DNA of 10,354 nt from DATBDN01 sp036269895 (GTDB taxonomy: Bacteria; Actinomycetota; Thermoleophilia; Solirubrobacterales; Thermoleophilaceae): the NCBI GenBank assembly GCA_036269895.1, contig DATBDN010000026.1, forward strand, positions 1 through 10,354, in the 5' to 3' direction. A program made the position numbers and the translations under genes. Every line of letters starts with the position of its first letter. The first letter of the stretch is position 1. Below, piece by piece: positions 1 through 6,230 of this stretch. The notes under the pieces were generated by a model, which had not been told where the DNA came from, made no database searches, and saw only the letters and a list, made by a program, of their open reading frames with translations.

Positions 1-389
1 GTTGCTCGACGACTGCGCGGGGACCGCGCACGCGCTGCGGCACACCGAGCGTCACAGGCAGCCCGAGCAGCTGCAGCTCGGGCAGCTGGAGCGGGTGGTC
101 ATGCGTCCAGACGCCGGTCGCCAGCACCCGCGCCGTCTCCCGCGCGCAGCTGGCCGACGCGTGCCACTCCAGCATCCGCGCTGGTCGTCGTGCTGACCCG
201 GGCGCTCGGTCGCCTCGATGACCGACGCCGCCGGGTACGGGCCGAGCTGGGGATCGACCGGCCCGAGCGCGGCGTGGGCGTCCAGCACGATTTGGTCCGC
301 CGCGAGGGCGACGAGCGTGCCGCCGCTCATCGCGTAGTGGGGAACGATTGCACTGACGCGCCCGTCATGAGCAGGCTCAGCGGGTCCAC
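1..389 (-). pseudogene. Decayed SDH-type (ClpP-fold) serine proteinase gene, runs off left edge
   Basis: This is a broken relative of the SDH/sah serine-dehydrogenase-proteinase family, which are ClpP-like putative membrane-associated proteases. A GTG at 389 follows a strong AAGGAGGT site and opens with VDPLSLL, like the N-terminus of the family, but that frame stops after about 20 residues. A second frame (about 363 down to 195) carries the family core VPHYAMSGGTLVALAADQIV and then LGPVDPQLG, with the Ser of MSGG at 325-327. The C-terminal region lies in a third frame from about 178 to the edge, with ETARVLATGVWTHDHP and LGLPV. Compared with the family as I remember it, roughly 100 residues are missing before the core and about 30 before the WTHD motif. 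It lies 34 bp after the hibernation-factor stop, so it was probably the last operon gene. A sequencing error could explain one frame change, but not the missing blocks. Confidence 0.75.
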
Positions 390-396
390 GGGGGCG

Positions 397-404
397 ACCT
401 CCTT
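397..404 (-). promoter_or_regulatory. Shine-Dalgarno site of the decayed SDH proteinase gene
   Basis: AAGGAGGT is read on the minus strand, 7 nt before the GTG at 389. It marks the original start codon of the pseudogene and shows that the 5' end of that gene survived while the interior was lost. Confidence 0.5.
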
Positions 405-423
405 CGGGTCGATGTGACGACGT

Positions 424-1221
424 TCATCTGGGCTCCACGAGCCCGTAGTCGCCGTCGTGGCGGAGGTAGAGGACTTTCCCGCGCCCGTCGGCGGCGTCGA
501 CGAAGTACAGGAAGCGGTGGTTCAGGACGTCCATCTCGTCGCGTGCGTTCCGGAGCGTCAGCGGCTCCGTGTAGCGGCTCGGCTCCGGCACGACGATGTC
601 GTTCTCGTCCGCGAGCGCGCTGCCCGGTGGATGGATCAGGCCGATGCGACCGTCGTCGCGGCGGTAGACCACGACGTCCTCGTTCGTACGGACGTGCTTG
701 ACGAGCAGGAACTCGACGTCCAGATCGAGGAGGTCGGCGACGGCGTCGAGCGTTCCGACGGGCACGCTGACGTACGTCCGGCGGTGAACGATGTCCCGCT
801 CCTCCGGTGGCTTGAGCCGCGCCTCCGGCCGGTCGCCGCGGTCCAAGTCCTCGACTGCGGCGCGGATAACGCGGGGCTCGTTGCGCTGAGCGACTTCGGC
901 GTCCGCCACCCTGCGCAGCTGCCGGCGCAGCCGCTCGAATACCGCGTCGGTGGCCTCGAGCGGATCACGCCCGGCCGCGTGAGCGGCGAGCACCCGCCCG
1001 GCCTCTCCATAGAGCACGCTCGCGTCGGCTGTCCACGGCTTGTTTGCGTGCGGCTTGCCGCGACGCAGAGCCAGCCGAGCGCCGGCGAGCGGCTTCCCGG
1101 CGAAACGCTCCAACGAGGCGAAGCGCTGACGGGCGGCGTCGAGCGCCGCCGGTGACGCATCGCCCTCGACGGTCACATCGATCGGCGTCACGCCCGCTTC
1201 TCCTGACGCGAAGCCGTTCAT
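424..1221 (-). CDS. Ribosome hibernation factor (RaiA/HPF, S30EA family) with doubled C-terminal domain
   Basis: A 265-residue protein of the sigma-54-modulation/S30EA ribosomal family, which binds the 30S subunit and stalls or dimerises idle ribosomes in stress or stationary phase. Residues about 12-125 resemble the N-terminal S30EA domain. Two copies of the S30AE C-terminal dimerisation domain follow. The first, about 147-197, contains RRTYVSVPVGTLDAVADLLD and YRRDDGRIGLIHP. The second, about 217-264, contains LTLRNARDEMDVLNHRFLYF and LRHDGDYGLVEP. Long HPF proteins normally carry one such domain, so the duplication is the notable trait. The ATG at 1221 overlaps the upstream channel stop as ATGA and has AGGAGG 6 nt before it, implying translational coupling. 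The family call is firm; the number of N-domain residues that contact the ribosome cannot be judged here. Confidence 0.88.
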   Translation of the reverse strand: MNGFASGEAGVTPIDVTVEGDASPAALDAARQRFASLERFAGKPLAGARLALRRGKPHANKPWTADASVLYGEAGRVLAAHAAGRDPLEATDAVFERLRRQLRRVADAEVAQRNEPRVIRAAVEDLDRGDRPEARLKPPEERDIVHRRTYVSVPVGTLDAVADLLDLDVEFLLVKHVRTNEDVVVYRRDDGRIGLIHPPGSALADENDIVVPEPSRYTEPLTLRNARDEMDVLNHRFLYFVDAADGRGKVLYLRHDGDYGLVEPR

Positions 1222-2159
1222 TCACCCCCTCCTCCATCACCTGATCGAGCCCCGTCGAGCGCCCCCTCAACGCGCGCACGCCCGCGGACCTGGGACGAGA
1301 TCGCGCCGAGCAGTTCCGTGGCGAGCCGGGGACCGTCCGCCGACTGCTGCGGGGTCGCCGAGATGCGCACTACGACTTCGTCGCCGTCGACCTCCTCGAG
1401 CGTGATCCGCGGCGACCCCCGCAGTGGCGTCTCGAGCGCGTCCTTGAGATGCTCCTCGACCTCGATTGGCGTGACGCTCGGCCTGAGTCGTGCGCGCAGC
1501 TCCACGCCGGTGGGCTGGCGCAGCGGCACGACGGCTGAGCCCAGGGCGACGGAGTTGGGGACCATGATCGGTTCCTCTCCGCTCGCCAGGGTCGTGTACA
1601 TCAGGCCGAGCGTGCTCACCACGCCTTCGACGGTTCCGGCCAGCGAGCCGCCCTGCAGCCGTACCCGTTCACCCACCCGGAAGGTGCGCGCGTTGATCAG
1701 CACGGTCCCGGCGATCACATTTCCAAGCGTTTGCTGCGCGGCCAGGCCGATGACGACCGTCGCCGCGGCGCCACCGAGCGCGACGGTCCGCGATCCGAGC
1801 CCCGCTACACGCGCCGCAACGATCGCCGTGACCAGCATCGTGGACAACCGGATCAGGAAGCCGACCGTGCCGGCGGTGCCGGGCTCCATCCGCCGGAACA
1901 GCGTCGGACCGAGGGCCCGGCCGATGTCGCGAGCGAACTGCCAGCCGACGCACGCGAGAGCGATCGCGATCAGCCCACGTACCGCGGTGTCCCAGTCGCG
2001 TGGGAACAGGACCCGACGCTCGCTGTAGACCGCGAGGATTCCGGCCAGAACAGGGAGCAGGACGAGCGACTCGATGCGGGCTCGCTTGACCGCCCTGCGA
2101 CTCAGGTGGCGAGCGAGACCAACCTGGCGCCATGCCTGGCTGCGCCCACTGCGCCTCAC
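1218..2159 (-). CDS. Small-conductance mechanosensitive channel, MscS family
   Basis: A 313-residue inner-membrane channel of the MscS family, which opens under membrane tension to release solutes during hypo-osmotic shock. Hydrophobic segments lie at about residues 31-46, 60-76 and 97-120. A pore-lining helix at about 127-155 is rich in Gly and Ala (ALGGAAATVVIGLAAQQTLGN), followed by the beta-domain signature RTFRVGERVRL and VPNSVALGSAVVPL. A short alpha/beta cytoplasmic domain closes the protein, giving the minimal MscS layout. The frame stays open far upstream inside the transporter gene, but that part is an antisense-like shadow. The GTG at 2159, just 4 nt after the transporter stop at 2164, is the only sensible start and leads directly into the first hydrophobic segment. 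The start has no strong ribosome site, so it probably relies on coupling with the transporter. Confidence 0.9.
   Translation of the reverse strand: MRRSGRSQAWRQVGLARHLSRRAVKRARIESLVLLPVLAGILAVYSERRVLFPRDWDTAVRGLIAIALACVGWQFARDIGRALGPTLFRRMEPGTAGTVGFLIRLSTMLVTAIVAARVAGLGSRTVALGGAAATVVIGLAAQQTLGNVIAGTVLINARTFRVGERVRLQGGSLAGTVEGVVSTLGLMYTTLASGEEPIMVPNSVALGSAVVPLRQPTGVELRARLRPSVTPIEVEEHLKDALETPLRGSPRITLEEVDGDEVVVRISATPQQSADGPRLATELLGAISSQVRGRARVEGALDGARSGDGGGGE
1228..1233 (-). promoter_or_regulatory. Shine-Dalgarno site of the hibernation factor gene
   Basis: AGGAGG on the minus strand sits 6 nt before the ATG at 1221 and lies inside the last codons of the mscS-like gene. It fixes the start of the hibernation factor and supports re-initiation by ribosomes finishing the channel gene. 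Confidence 0.7.
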
Positions 2160-2163
2160 CGGC

Positions 2164-4074
2164 TCAACCGGGGACGGCCCCGGCCTCGCGGCTGGTTCCG
2201 TCGTTGCCGTTCGTGGGTGCGTAACGATGGCGCGAAAGACGCCGGATCCGTCCCTCATCGATCGCCTCTCGCAGGGCGTCGTCGAAGCGCCCCGGCCCCC
2301 AGGACTCGCCGTGCACGAAGACCTCCAGCTCGTTCTCGTCTGCGGGCCCGCGCTCGTGGAGCGCGTGGTCGAGCGACTCGATCTCGCGGTCGAGGTCCTC
2401 CTCTGCCATCGCGTTGTAGCGACTCGTCGTTCCCGCCGTCCCGAGCATGCCGGGCGAGTAGAACGAGCTGCCGACTCCGGGCCGATAGCGGCGGAGACCC
2501 CTGCGCTCGCGCTCCTCCCGGCGGGCACGGCGCGCGTGAATCCGGTCGTCGCGCTCGCGTTCCGCGGGCTCGGCGGGGACAGGTTCGGCAGGCGCTCCCT
2601 CGGCCTCCACGGCCGTGAGCGGCCGCGCAATCCCTTCGAGCGACCGCCCTTCCGCGCGCACCCCGAACAGCAGCTCGGCGATTCCGCCGAGCGCCATCGC
2701 TGCGGCGCCGATGAAGAAGCCCGTGGCCACCTGGTCGACGCTGCCGCTGTGGATGAACCGGCCGAACAGCAGCGGTCCTGTGATGCCGCCGATCGCGGTG
2801 CCGATGGCGTAGTAGAACGCGATTGCGAGCGCACGAGTCTCCATCGGGAAGATCTCGCTGACAGTCAGGTACGCCGAGCTCGCACCGGCCGAGGCGAAGA
2901 AGAACGTCCCGACGACGAGCGCCATGAAGGACCAGCGCGTCAGCGAGCCGTCTCGCAGCAGTATCCCCAGCACGACCACGACAGCCGCCGACACGAGGTA
3001 GGTGCCGGAGATCATCGGGATCCGGCCGACCGTGTCGAACAGGCGCCCCAGCAGGAGCGGCCCGAGGAAGTTCCCAGCCGCGAAGATCACCATGAACACA
3101 GGGACAGCAGCGGAGCTGACGCCGAAGAACTTCGTGAGGATCGTGCCCAGGTCGAAGGTGACGGCGTTGTACATGAACGCCTGGCCGATGAACAAGGCGA
3201 GCCCGAGGACCGCGCGCTTTGGATAGTGCTTCGCGGACACCCGCGCGATCTCGCGGAACGGAATCGCCTCGCGCTGGCGGACCGCGATCGTCTCCTTCGG
3301 CTCGGGCAGGTCCTCGCCGGTCTCCCGGCCGACCTCGGCCTCGATCTGCTCGACGATCCGCTCGGCCTCTACTTCGTAGCCGTGGATGAAGAGCCAGCGC
3401 GGGCTCTCGGGCACGTTTCGCCGCACCAGCAGGATCGCGAACCCGAGCACTGCACCGATCGCGAACGCGAGCCGCCAGCCGACGTTCGACGCGAACAGCG
3501 CCTTGTCGAGGAAGAGCAAAGACGCGACGCTTCCGATGCCAGCGCCGACCCAGAAGCTCCCGTTGATCGCGAGGTCGACCCTGCCCCGGTTGCGCGCTGG
3601 GATCAGCTCGTCGATCGCGGTGTTGATCGCCGAGTACTCGCCCCCGATTCCGAAGCCCGTGAGGGCGCGGAAAAGGAAGAAGTACCAGGCGGCGAACGAG
3701 AACGCCGTGGCCACGCTGGCGACGACGTAGACGCCGAGCGTGATCATGAACAGCTTCTTGCGCCCGAAGCGGTCGGTCAGATGCCCGAAGAACAAGGCGC
3801 CGACGCACGCGCCGGCCACATAGAGCGCAGCTGCCGTTCCGACGCCCGCGCTCGTGAGGTCGATTCCGCTGCCGGGTTCGGTCATGCGCGGCGCGATCGA
3901 TCCGACGACCGTCACCTGGAGGCCGTCGAGAATCCAGACCGTGCCGAGGCCGATGACGATCCGCCAGTGGAAGCGCGACCACGGGAGGCGGTCGAGCCGC
4001 GCGGGGATGTTGGTGCTGATGATGCGTGACGGCGTGGTCGGGGATGCCATGCTTGGGCTGGCTTCCGCGCGCAA
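2164..4074 (-). CDS. MFS transporter, sugar-porter type, with long soluble C-terminal tail
   Basis: A major facilitator superfamily permease of about 636 residues. The core, about residues 36-475, has roughly 12 hydrophobic segments. It carries the loop 2-3 motif GHLTDRFGRKK (about 97-107), GGEYSAINTAIDELIPARNRGR after segment 5, and PESPRWL (about 222-228). These are hallmarks of the sugar and metabolite/H+ symporter branch. The substrate cannot be told from sequence alone. A hydrophilic tail of about 160 residues follows (476-636): an Ala/Pro/Glu linker, an Arg/Glu-rich basic-acidic stretch, and a compact end containing VFVHGESWGPGRF and RIRRLSRHRYAP. The start is chosen as TTG at 4074 because GGAGGTG lies 8 nt upstream. 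A GTG at 4083 would overlap that site, and an ATG at 4050 has only a weak GGAAG. It heads the operon with the MscS and hibernation-factor genes. Confidence 0.88.
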   Translation of the reverse strand: MRAEASPSMASPTTPSRIISTNIPARLDRLPWSRFHWRIVIGLGTVWILDGLQVTVVGSIAPRMTEPGSGIDLTSAGVGTAAALYVAGACVGALFFGHLTDRFGRKKLFMITLGVYVVASVATAFSFAAWYFFLFRALTGFGIGGEYSAINTAIDELIPARNRGRVDLAINGSFWVGAGIGSVASLLFLDKALFASNVGWRLAFAIGAVLGFAILLVRRNVPESPRWLFIHGYEVEAERIVEQIEAEVGRETGEDLPEPKETIAVRQREAIPFREIARVSAKHYPKRAVLGLALFIGQAFMYNAVTFDLGTILTKFFGVSSAAVPVFMVIFAAGNFLGPLLLGRLFDTVGRIPMISGTYLVSAAVVVVLGILLRDGSLTRWSFMALVVGTFFFASAGASSAYLTVSEIFPMETRALAIAFYYAIGTAIGGITGPLLFGRFIHSGSVDQVATGFFIGAAAMALGGIAELLFGVRAEGRSLEGIARPLTAVEAEGAPAEPVPAEPAERERDDRIHARRARREERERRGLRRYRPGVGSSFYSPGMLGTAGTTSRYNAMAEEDLDREIESLDHALHERGPADENELEVFVHGESWGPGRFDDALREAIDEGRIRRLSRHRYAPTNGNDGTSREAGAVPG

Positions 4075-4080
4075 TTGCTT

Positions 4081-4087
4081 CACCTCC
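4081..4087 (-). promoter_or_regulatory. Shine-Dalgarno site that decides the MFS transporter start
   Basis: GGAGGTG on the minus strand matches the 16S rRNA tail well. The core GGAGG ends 8 nt before the TTG at 4074. The GTG inside it (4083) is therefore unlikely to be the initiator, although it gives the longest open frame. Confidence 0.55.
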
Positions 4088-4092
4088 GGCGG

Positions 4093-4099
4093 GGCCTAC
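4093..4099 (+). promoter_or_regulatory. GGCCTAC motif upstream of small Cys/His gene
   Basis: GGCCTAC ends 10 nt before the ATG at 4110. The same heptamer occurs in the same orientation in front of three other genes in this window (4503, 5778 and, on the minus strand, 6914-6920). It overlaps the -10-like TACTGT. It may be a GC-rich -10 element or an activator site; its function is unproven. Confidence 0.3.
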
Positions 4100-4109
4100 T
4101 GTCATTGGA

Positions 4110-4358
4110 ATGGTCAGGTGCCGCGTGTTCGGACACCGCTATCGCTTCGCGAGCGACGGGGACACGATGTACTGGCGCTGCCAACGCGGTTGCGGAGCGG
4201 GAGGCGAGAAGCGTTATCCCAGCGCCGACGCCGCGCGCCGCTATGCGGTCGCGTTCGACCGCGAAGATCGCGAGGACCTGGGACAGCGTGCGCCGTTCTT
4301 CGGGCTGCTGCCGCTCCGGATGGCGCGCTGGCTGCGGAACCGTGCGCGTGCCCGGTGA
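4110..4358 (+). CDS. Small Cys/His (zinc-ribbon-like) protein of unknown function
   Basis: An 82-residue basic protein that I recognise only as a conserved-hypothetical actinobacterial type. Its N-terminal half places C4, H9, C24 and C28 in the order C-x4-H-x14-C-x3-C, in the context YWRCQRGCGAGGEKRYPS, which suggests one bound zinc ion. The C-terminal half is charged: a DREDREDLG stretch, then LLPLRMARWLRNRARAR, a basic helix that could touch nucleic acid or membrane. The frame is open further upstream to 4026, but that extension overlaps the transporter's coding start on the other strand. The ATG at 4110 gives a natural beginning (MVRCRVFGHRYRF) and fits a leaderless start. It diverges from the transporter gene with only 35 bp between the chosen starts. 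No function can be assigned. Confidence 0.75.
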   Translation: MVRCRVFGHRYRFASDGDTMYWRCQRGCGAGGEKRYPSADAARRYAVAFDREDREDLGQRAPFFGLLPLRMARWLRNRARAR

Positions 4359-4470
4359 ACCTCGCCGGCCGATCGGGTCATGGTCGACATGCCGGTGTGG
4401 GTTGGGTCCGAGTTCCATTGCGGTCGAGAGGTTGCGCCTCTATGTCGTTGACTAGGCCGCGCAGGGGCCG

Positions 4471-4490
4471 CGTCAACAGACGGCTTGACG
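4471..4490. promoter_or_regulatory. Inverted repeat CGTCAA-N8-TTGACG, possible operator
   Basis: Two perfect 6-bp half-sites, CGTCAA at 4471-4476 and TTGACG at 4485-4490, flank an 8-bp spacer. The right arm doubles as a -35-like TTGACG, 16 bp before TACCGC at 4507-4512. The ATG of the protease gene lies 40 bp beyond the repeat. The geometry would suit a dimeric repressor or activator of the protease gene. A chance palindrome is possible because the arms are short. Confidence 0.3.
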
Positions 4491-4502
4491 GATCTCGCCG
4501 CG

Positions 4503-4509
4503 GGCCTAC
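4503..4509 (+). promoter_or_regulatory. GGCCTAC motif upstream of htrA-like gene
   Basis: This is the second copy of the heptamer, 21 nt before the ATG at 4531. It overlaps a weak -10-like TACCGC that pairs with the TTGACG at 4485 across 16 bp. No good ribosome site precedes the ATG, so a short-leader transcript is plausible. Confidence 0.3.
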
Positions 4510-4530
4510 CGCAACACGCACACCACTCCT

Positions 4531-5562
4531 ATGGCCCACTCGATGCGCGTGCATCACCGAATTACCGTCGCCGTGCTGTTCGTCGTGCTCGCTGGCTGCG
4601 GTGGCGGCGGCGGTAACCCGGGCGGGCGCTCAGCGCACATCTCGACGACACCGCTGGTGAGCGCTTCGCCCTCGGCCGTGACGCTCCAGCGCCAGTTCAT
4701 CGAGGTGGTGAAGGCGGTCGCCCCGACGGTCGTCCAGATCCAGACCCCGGCGGGCCTCGGCTCCGGAGTCGTACTCGACCACGACGGTGACGTGATCACG
4801 AACGCCCACGTCGTGGGGCGCTTCCACACATTCGCGATCACCCTTCCGGATGGGTCGCAGCACCGCGGCGAACTGGTCGGGACCTACCCGGGCGGCGACA
4901 TCGCGGTCGTGCGGCTTACGGATGCGAGGCCGAAGCCCGCCTCGTTCGGCGACTCGTCGAAGATTGCCGTCGGCGAGTTCGCGTTCGCGATCGGAAACCC
5001 ACTCGGCCTCCGTTCGAGCGTCACGCAGGGCATCGTCTCGTCGGTCGGGCGCACAATTTCGGAGGCCAACGGAGTGATCATCACGTCCGCAGTGCAGACG
5101 AGTGCGCCGATCAACCCTGGCAACTCGGGTGGCGCGCTCGTAGACATCACGGGCCGCGTGATCGGCATCCCGACCCTCGCAGCGACCGACCCCGAGTTCG
5201 GCGGCGCCCAGGCCCCCGGGATCGGTTTCGCCGTCCCCAGCAACACGGCTCGGAACGTCGCCGCCAAGCTGATCGGTTCCGGCCACGTCTCGCAGGCGGA
5301 GCGCGCGTTCCTCGGCGTCGAAGTCAGCACGATCGTCGGCGGCGGCGTCCTGGTGGAAAGCGTCCAACGCGGCGGGCCGGCCGCCGACGCGGGGATCCGC
5401 GCGGGCGACGTGATCGTCGCCGTCGGCGGCACGCCCACGCCCACGACCGAGCAACTCGCGCTCACGCTCACCAAGTTCAAGCCTGGCCAGCGCGTAAAGG
5501 TGGACCTCGTGCGCCGCAACGGTCAGCGCGCGACGCTGATCGTCAAGCTCGGCGCTGCATGA
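4531..5562 (+). CDS. HtrA/DegP-type serine protease, lipoprotein-anchored, one PDZ domain
   Basis: A 343-residue trypsin-fold protease of the HtrA/DegP group, which degrades or refolds damaged proteins outside the cytoplasm. Residues 6-23 form a basic then hydrophobic signal ending in the lipobox L-A-G-C, so Cys23 should be lipid-modified and the enzyme tethered to the outer face of the membrane. A Gly- and Ser-rich linker follows. The protease domain spans about 52-255, with the triad His93 (TNAHVV), Asp123 (GGDIAVVRL) and Ser199 (NPGNSGGALV). A PDZ domain fills about 259-341 (GGPAADAGIRAGDVIVAVGG). Many actinobacterial HtrA proteins instead have a cytoplasmic tail and a membrane helix, so the lipoprotein form is the variation here. 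The start could also be the ATG at 4543, which still leaves a workable signal. Its stop overlaps the next ATG as ATGA. Confidence 0.92.
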   Translation: MAHSMRVHHRITVAVLFVVLAGCGGGGGNPGGRSAHISTTPLVSASPSAVTLQRQFIEVVKAVAPTVVQIQTPAGLGSGVVLDHDGDVITNAHVVGRFHTFAITLPDGSQHRGELVGTYPGGDIAVVRLTDARPKPASFGDSSKIAVGEFAFAIGNPLGLRSSVTQGIVSSVGRTISEANGVIITSAVQTSAPINPGNSGGALVDITGRVIGIPTLAATDPEFGGAQAPGIGFAVPSNTARNVAAKLIGSGHVSQAERAFLGVEVSTIVGGGVLVESVQRGGPAADAGIRAGDVIVAVGGTPTPTTEQLALTLTKFKPGQRVKVDLVRRNGQRATLIVKLGAA

Positions 5563-5804
5563 GTCGCGCGGCTGCGTATCAGGTGCGGCTCGACGCTCGC
5601 CCCCTCATCCGTCGAACTCGTCCAGACCGGCGTTTGGGCGGCGGGATCCTGGTCGAACCGTTCCTGGTCATCGGACTGTCGGGGCTCGCCACCGCGTTCA
5701 CGCTGGCGATACCTCTTCCGCAGGAGCGAGCGGCGAGACCAAGTTTGAAGACCGCCTCTTGCCGGGCGCCCGGCGGTGGCCTACCGGAAGCGACATGTCG
5801 CTGA
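5559..5804 (+). pseudogene. Probable remnant of a small membrane protein (PsiE-like fragment)
   Basis: An 81-codon open frame starts at an ATG overlapping the protease stop (ATGA) and ends 7 bp inside the DUF2267 gene. It contains a hydrophobic segment, ILVEPFLVIGLSGLATAFTLAIPL, and the phrase LVEPFLVIGL reminds me of small PsiE-like (phosphate-starvation-inducible) membrane proteins. After this segment the frame becomes Arg- and Pro-rich and unlike a protein end. A neighbouring frame instead gives YLFRRSERRDQV and a stop at 5746-5748, which looks like a natural cytoplasmic tail after a membrane helix. One small indel near 5708 would join the two. I read it as a frameshifted, shortened relic. 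A real short coupled peptide remains possible, and the similarity is from memory. Confidence 0.3.
5778..5784 (+). promoter_or_regulatory. GGCCTAC motif upstream of DUF2267 gene
   Basis: This is the third copy of the heptamer, ending 10 nt before the ATG at 5795, exactly the spacing seen before the ATG at 4110. TTGCCG at 5759-5764 lies 17 bp before TACCGG (5782-5787) and could serve as a weak -35 box. If it is a -10 element, transcription would begin at or near the ATG. Confidence 0.3.
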
Positions 5805-6223
5805 CGAGTGCAGACAGAATCGAACGCAGCGTCCACAAGACCAACGAATGGCTCAAGGACATCGACTCCGAGCCCGGCATCGGCGACCGTGAGGCCGCCT
5901 GGCGCATTCTGCGCACCTATCTTCAGCTCATCCGGGAGCAGCTGAACCTCGACGAGGCCGCGCAGCTGTCAGCGCAACTGCCGCTCGTCATCCGGGGAGC
6001 ACTCTGGGAGGGTTTCGATCCCGGCGACGACACCGGAAAGGTGCGTGACCGCCAGCCGTTCCTCGCGCGCTTTGCCGAGCGGGCGCAACTCGACGGAGCC
6101 GGCCATGCCGAGCGGGCAGCCGAGGTCGTCACCCGCGTCCTGCGCAGGCACGTGAGCGAGGGCGAGGTCGACGACATCCTCTCTCAGCTGCCCGCTGAGG
6201 TACGTGGCGCCTTGCACGCCTGA
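5795..6223 (+). CDS. DUF2267 domain protein
   Basis: A 142-residue, all-helical, soluble protein of the DUF2267 family, whose biochemical role is not established. Two related halves are visible. The first runs from about residue 8 to 75 and ends in LSAQLPLVIRGALWEGFDP. The second runs from about 84 to 142 and ends in ILSQLPAEVRGALHA, so the shared signature QLP-x2-(I/V)RGAL closes each half. Such proteins often sit near stress and envelope genes in actinobacteria, which fits the HtrA-type protease just upstream. An earlier in-frame start at 5759 is possible, but the ATG at 5795 begins the recognisable domain and has GGAAG 5 nt upstream. Its stop lies 7 bp from the stop of the convergent hydrolase gene, with no room for a separate terminator. 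Confidence 0.82.
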   Translation: MSLTSADRIERSVHKTNEWLKDIDSEPGIGDREAAWRILRTYLQLIREQLNLDEAAQLSAQLPLVIRGALWEGFDPGDDTGKVRDRQPFLARFAERAQLDGAGHAERAAEVVTRVLRRHVSEGEVDDILSQLPAEVRGALHA

Positions 6224-6230
6224 GAGCTGA

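Larger units (their letters stand above)
4074..4109 (+). promoter_or_regulatory. Candidate leaderless promoter of the small Cys/His gene
   Basis: TTGCTT (4075-4080) and TACTGT (4097-4102, fitting TAnnnT) are 16 bp apart, and the ATG at 4110 begins 7 nt after the -10-like box, which would give a leaderless transcript. No ribosome site precedes the ATG. This is a pattern-based guess. The stretch also covers the translation start of the divergent transporter, so control of the two genes may be linked. Confidence 0.3.
4359..4530. other. Intergenic region before the htrA-like gene
   Basis: These 172 bp hold no convincing gene; the frames that cross them are shadows. The right half carries a 6-bp inverted repeat (4471-4490), a TTGACG that could be a -35 box (4485-4490), and a GGCCTAC motif (4503-4509). 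I see no clear terminator hairpin with a T-tract after the small Cys/His gene. Confidence 0.6.

Noticed and set aside
457..1155. A 232-codon plus-strand open frame opposite the hibernation factor
   Set aside because: The minus-strand product has clear S30EA domains and a strong ribosome site. The plus-strand product resembles no family I know.
2160..2834. A much longer N-terminus for the mechanosensitive channel, beginning at 2834
   Set aside because: The extra 225 residues lie wholly inside the transporter gene on the same strand in another frame and are Ser/Arg-rich with no domain. The family N-terminus fits the GTG at 2159.
2074..4029. A plus-strand open frame of about 650 codons antisense to the transporter
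   Set aside because: It is rich in Arg, Glu, Asp and Pro with no recognisable domain, and mirrors the codon bias of the real minus-strand transporter. It is a typical high-GC shadow frame.
4630..5454. A 274-codon minus-strand open frame opposite the htrA-like gene
   Set aside because: Its composition is dominated by Arg, Asp and Gly, as expected for the complement of a GC-rich gene, while the plus strand has a full protease with catalytic triad.
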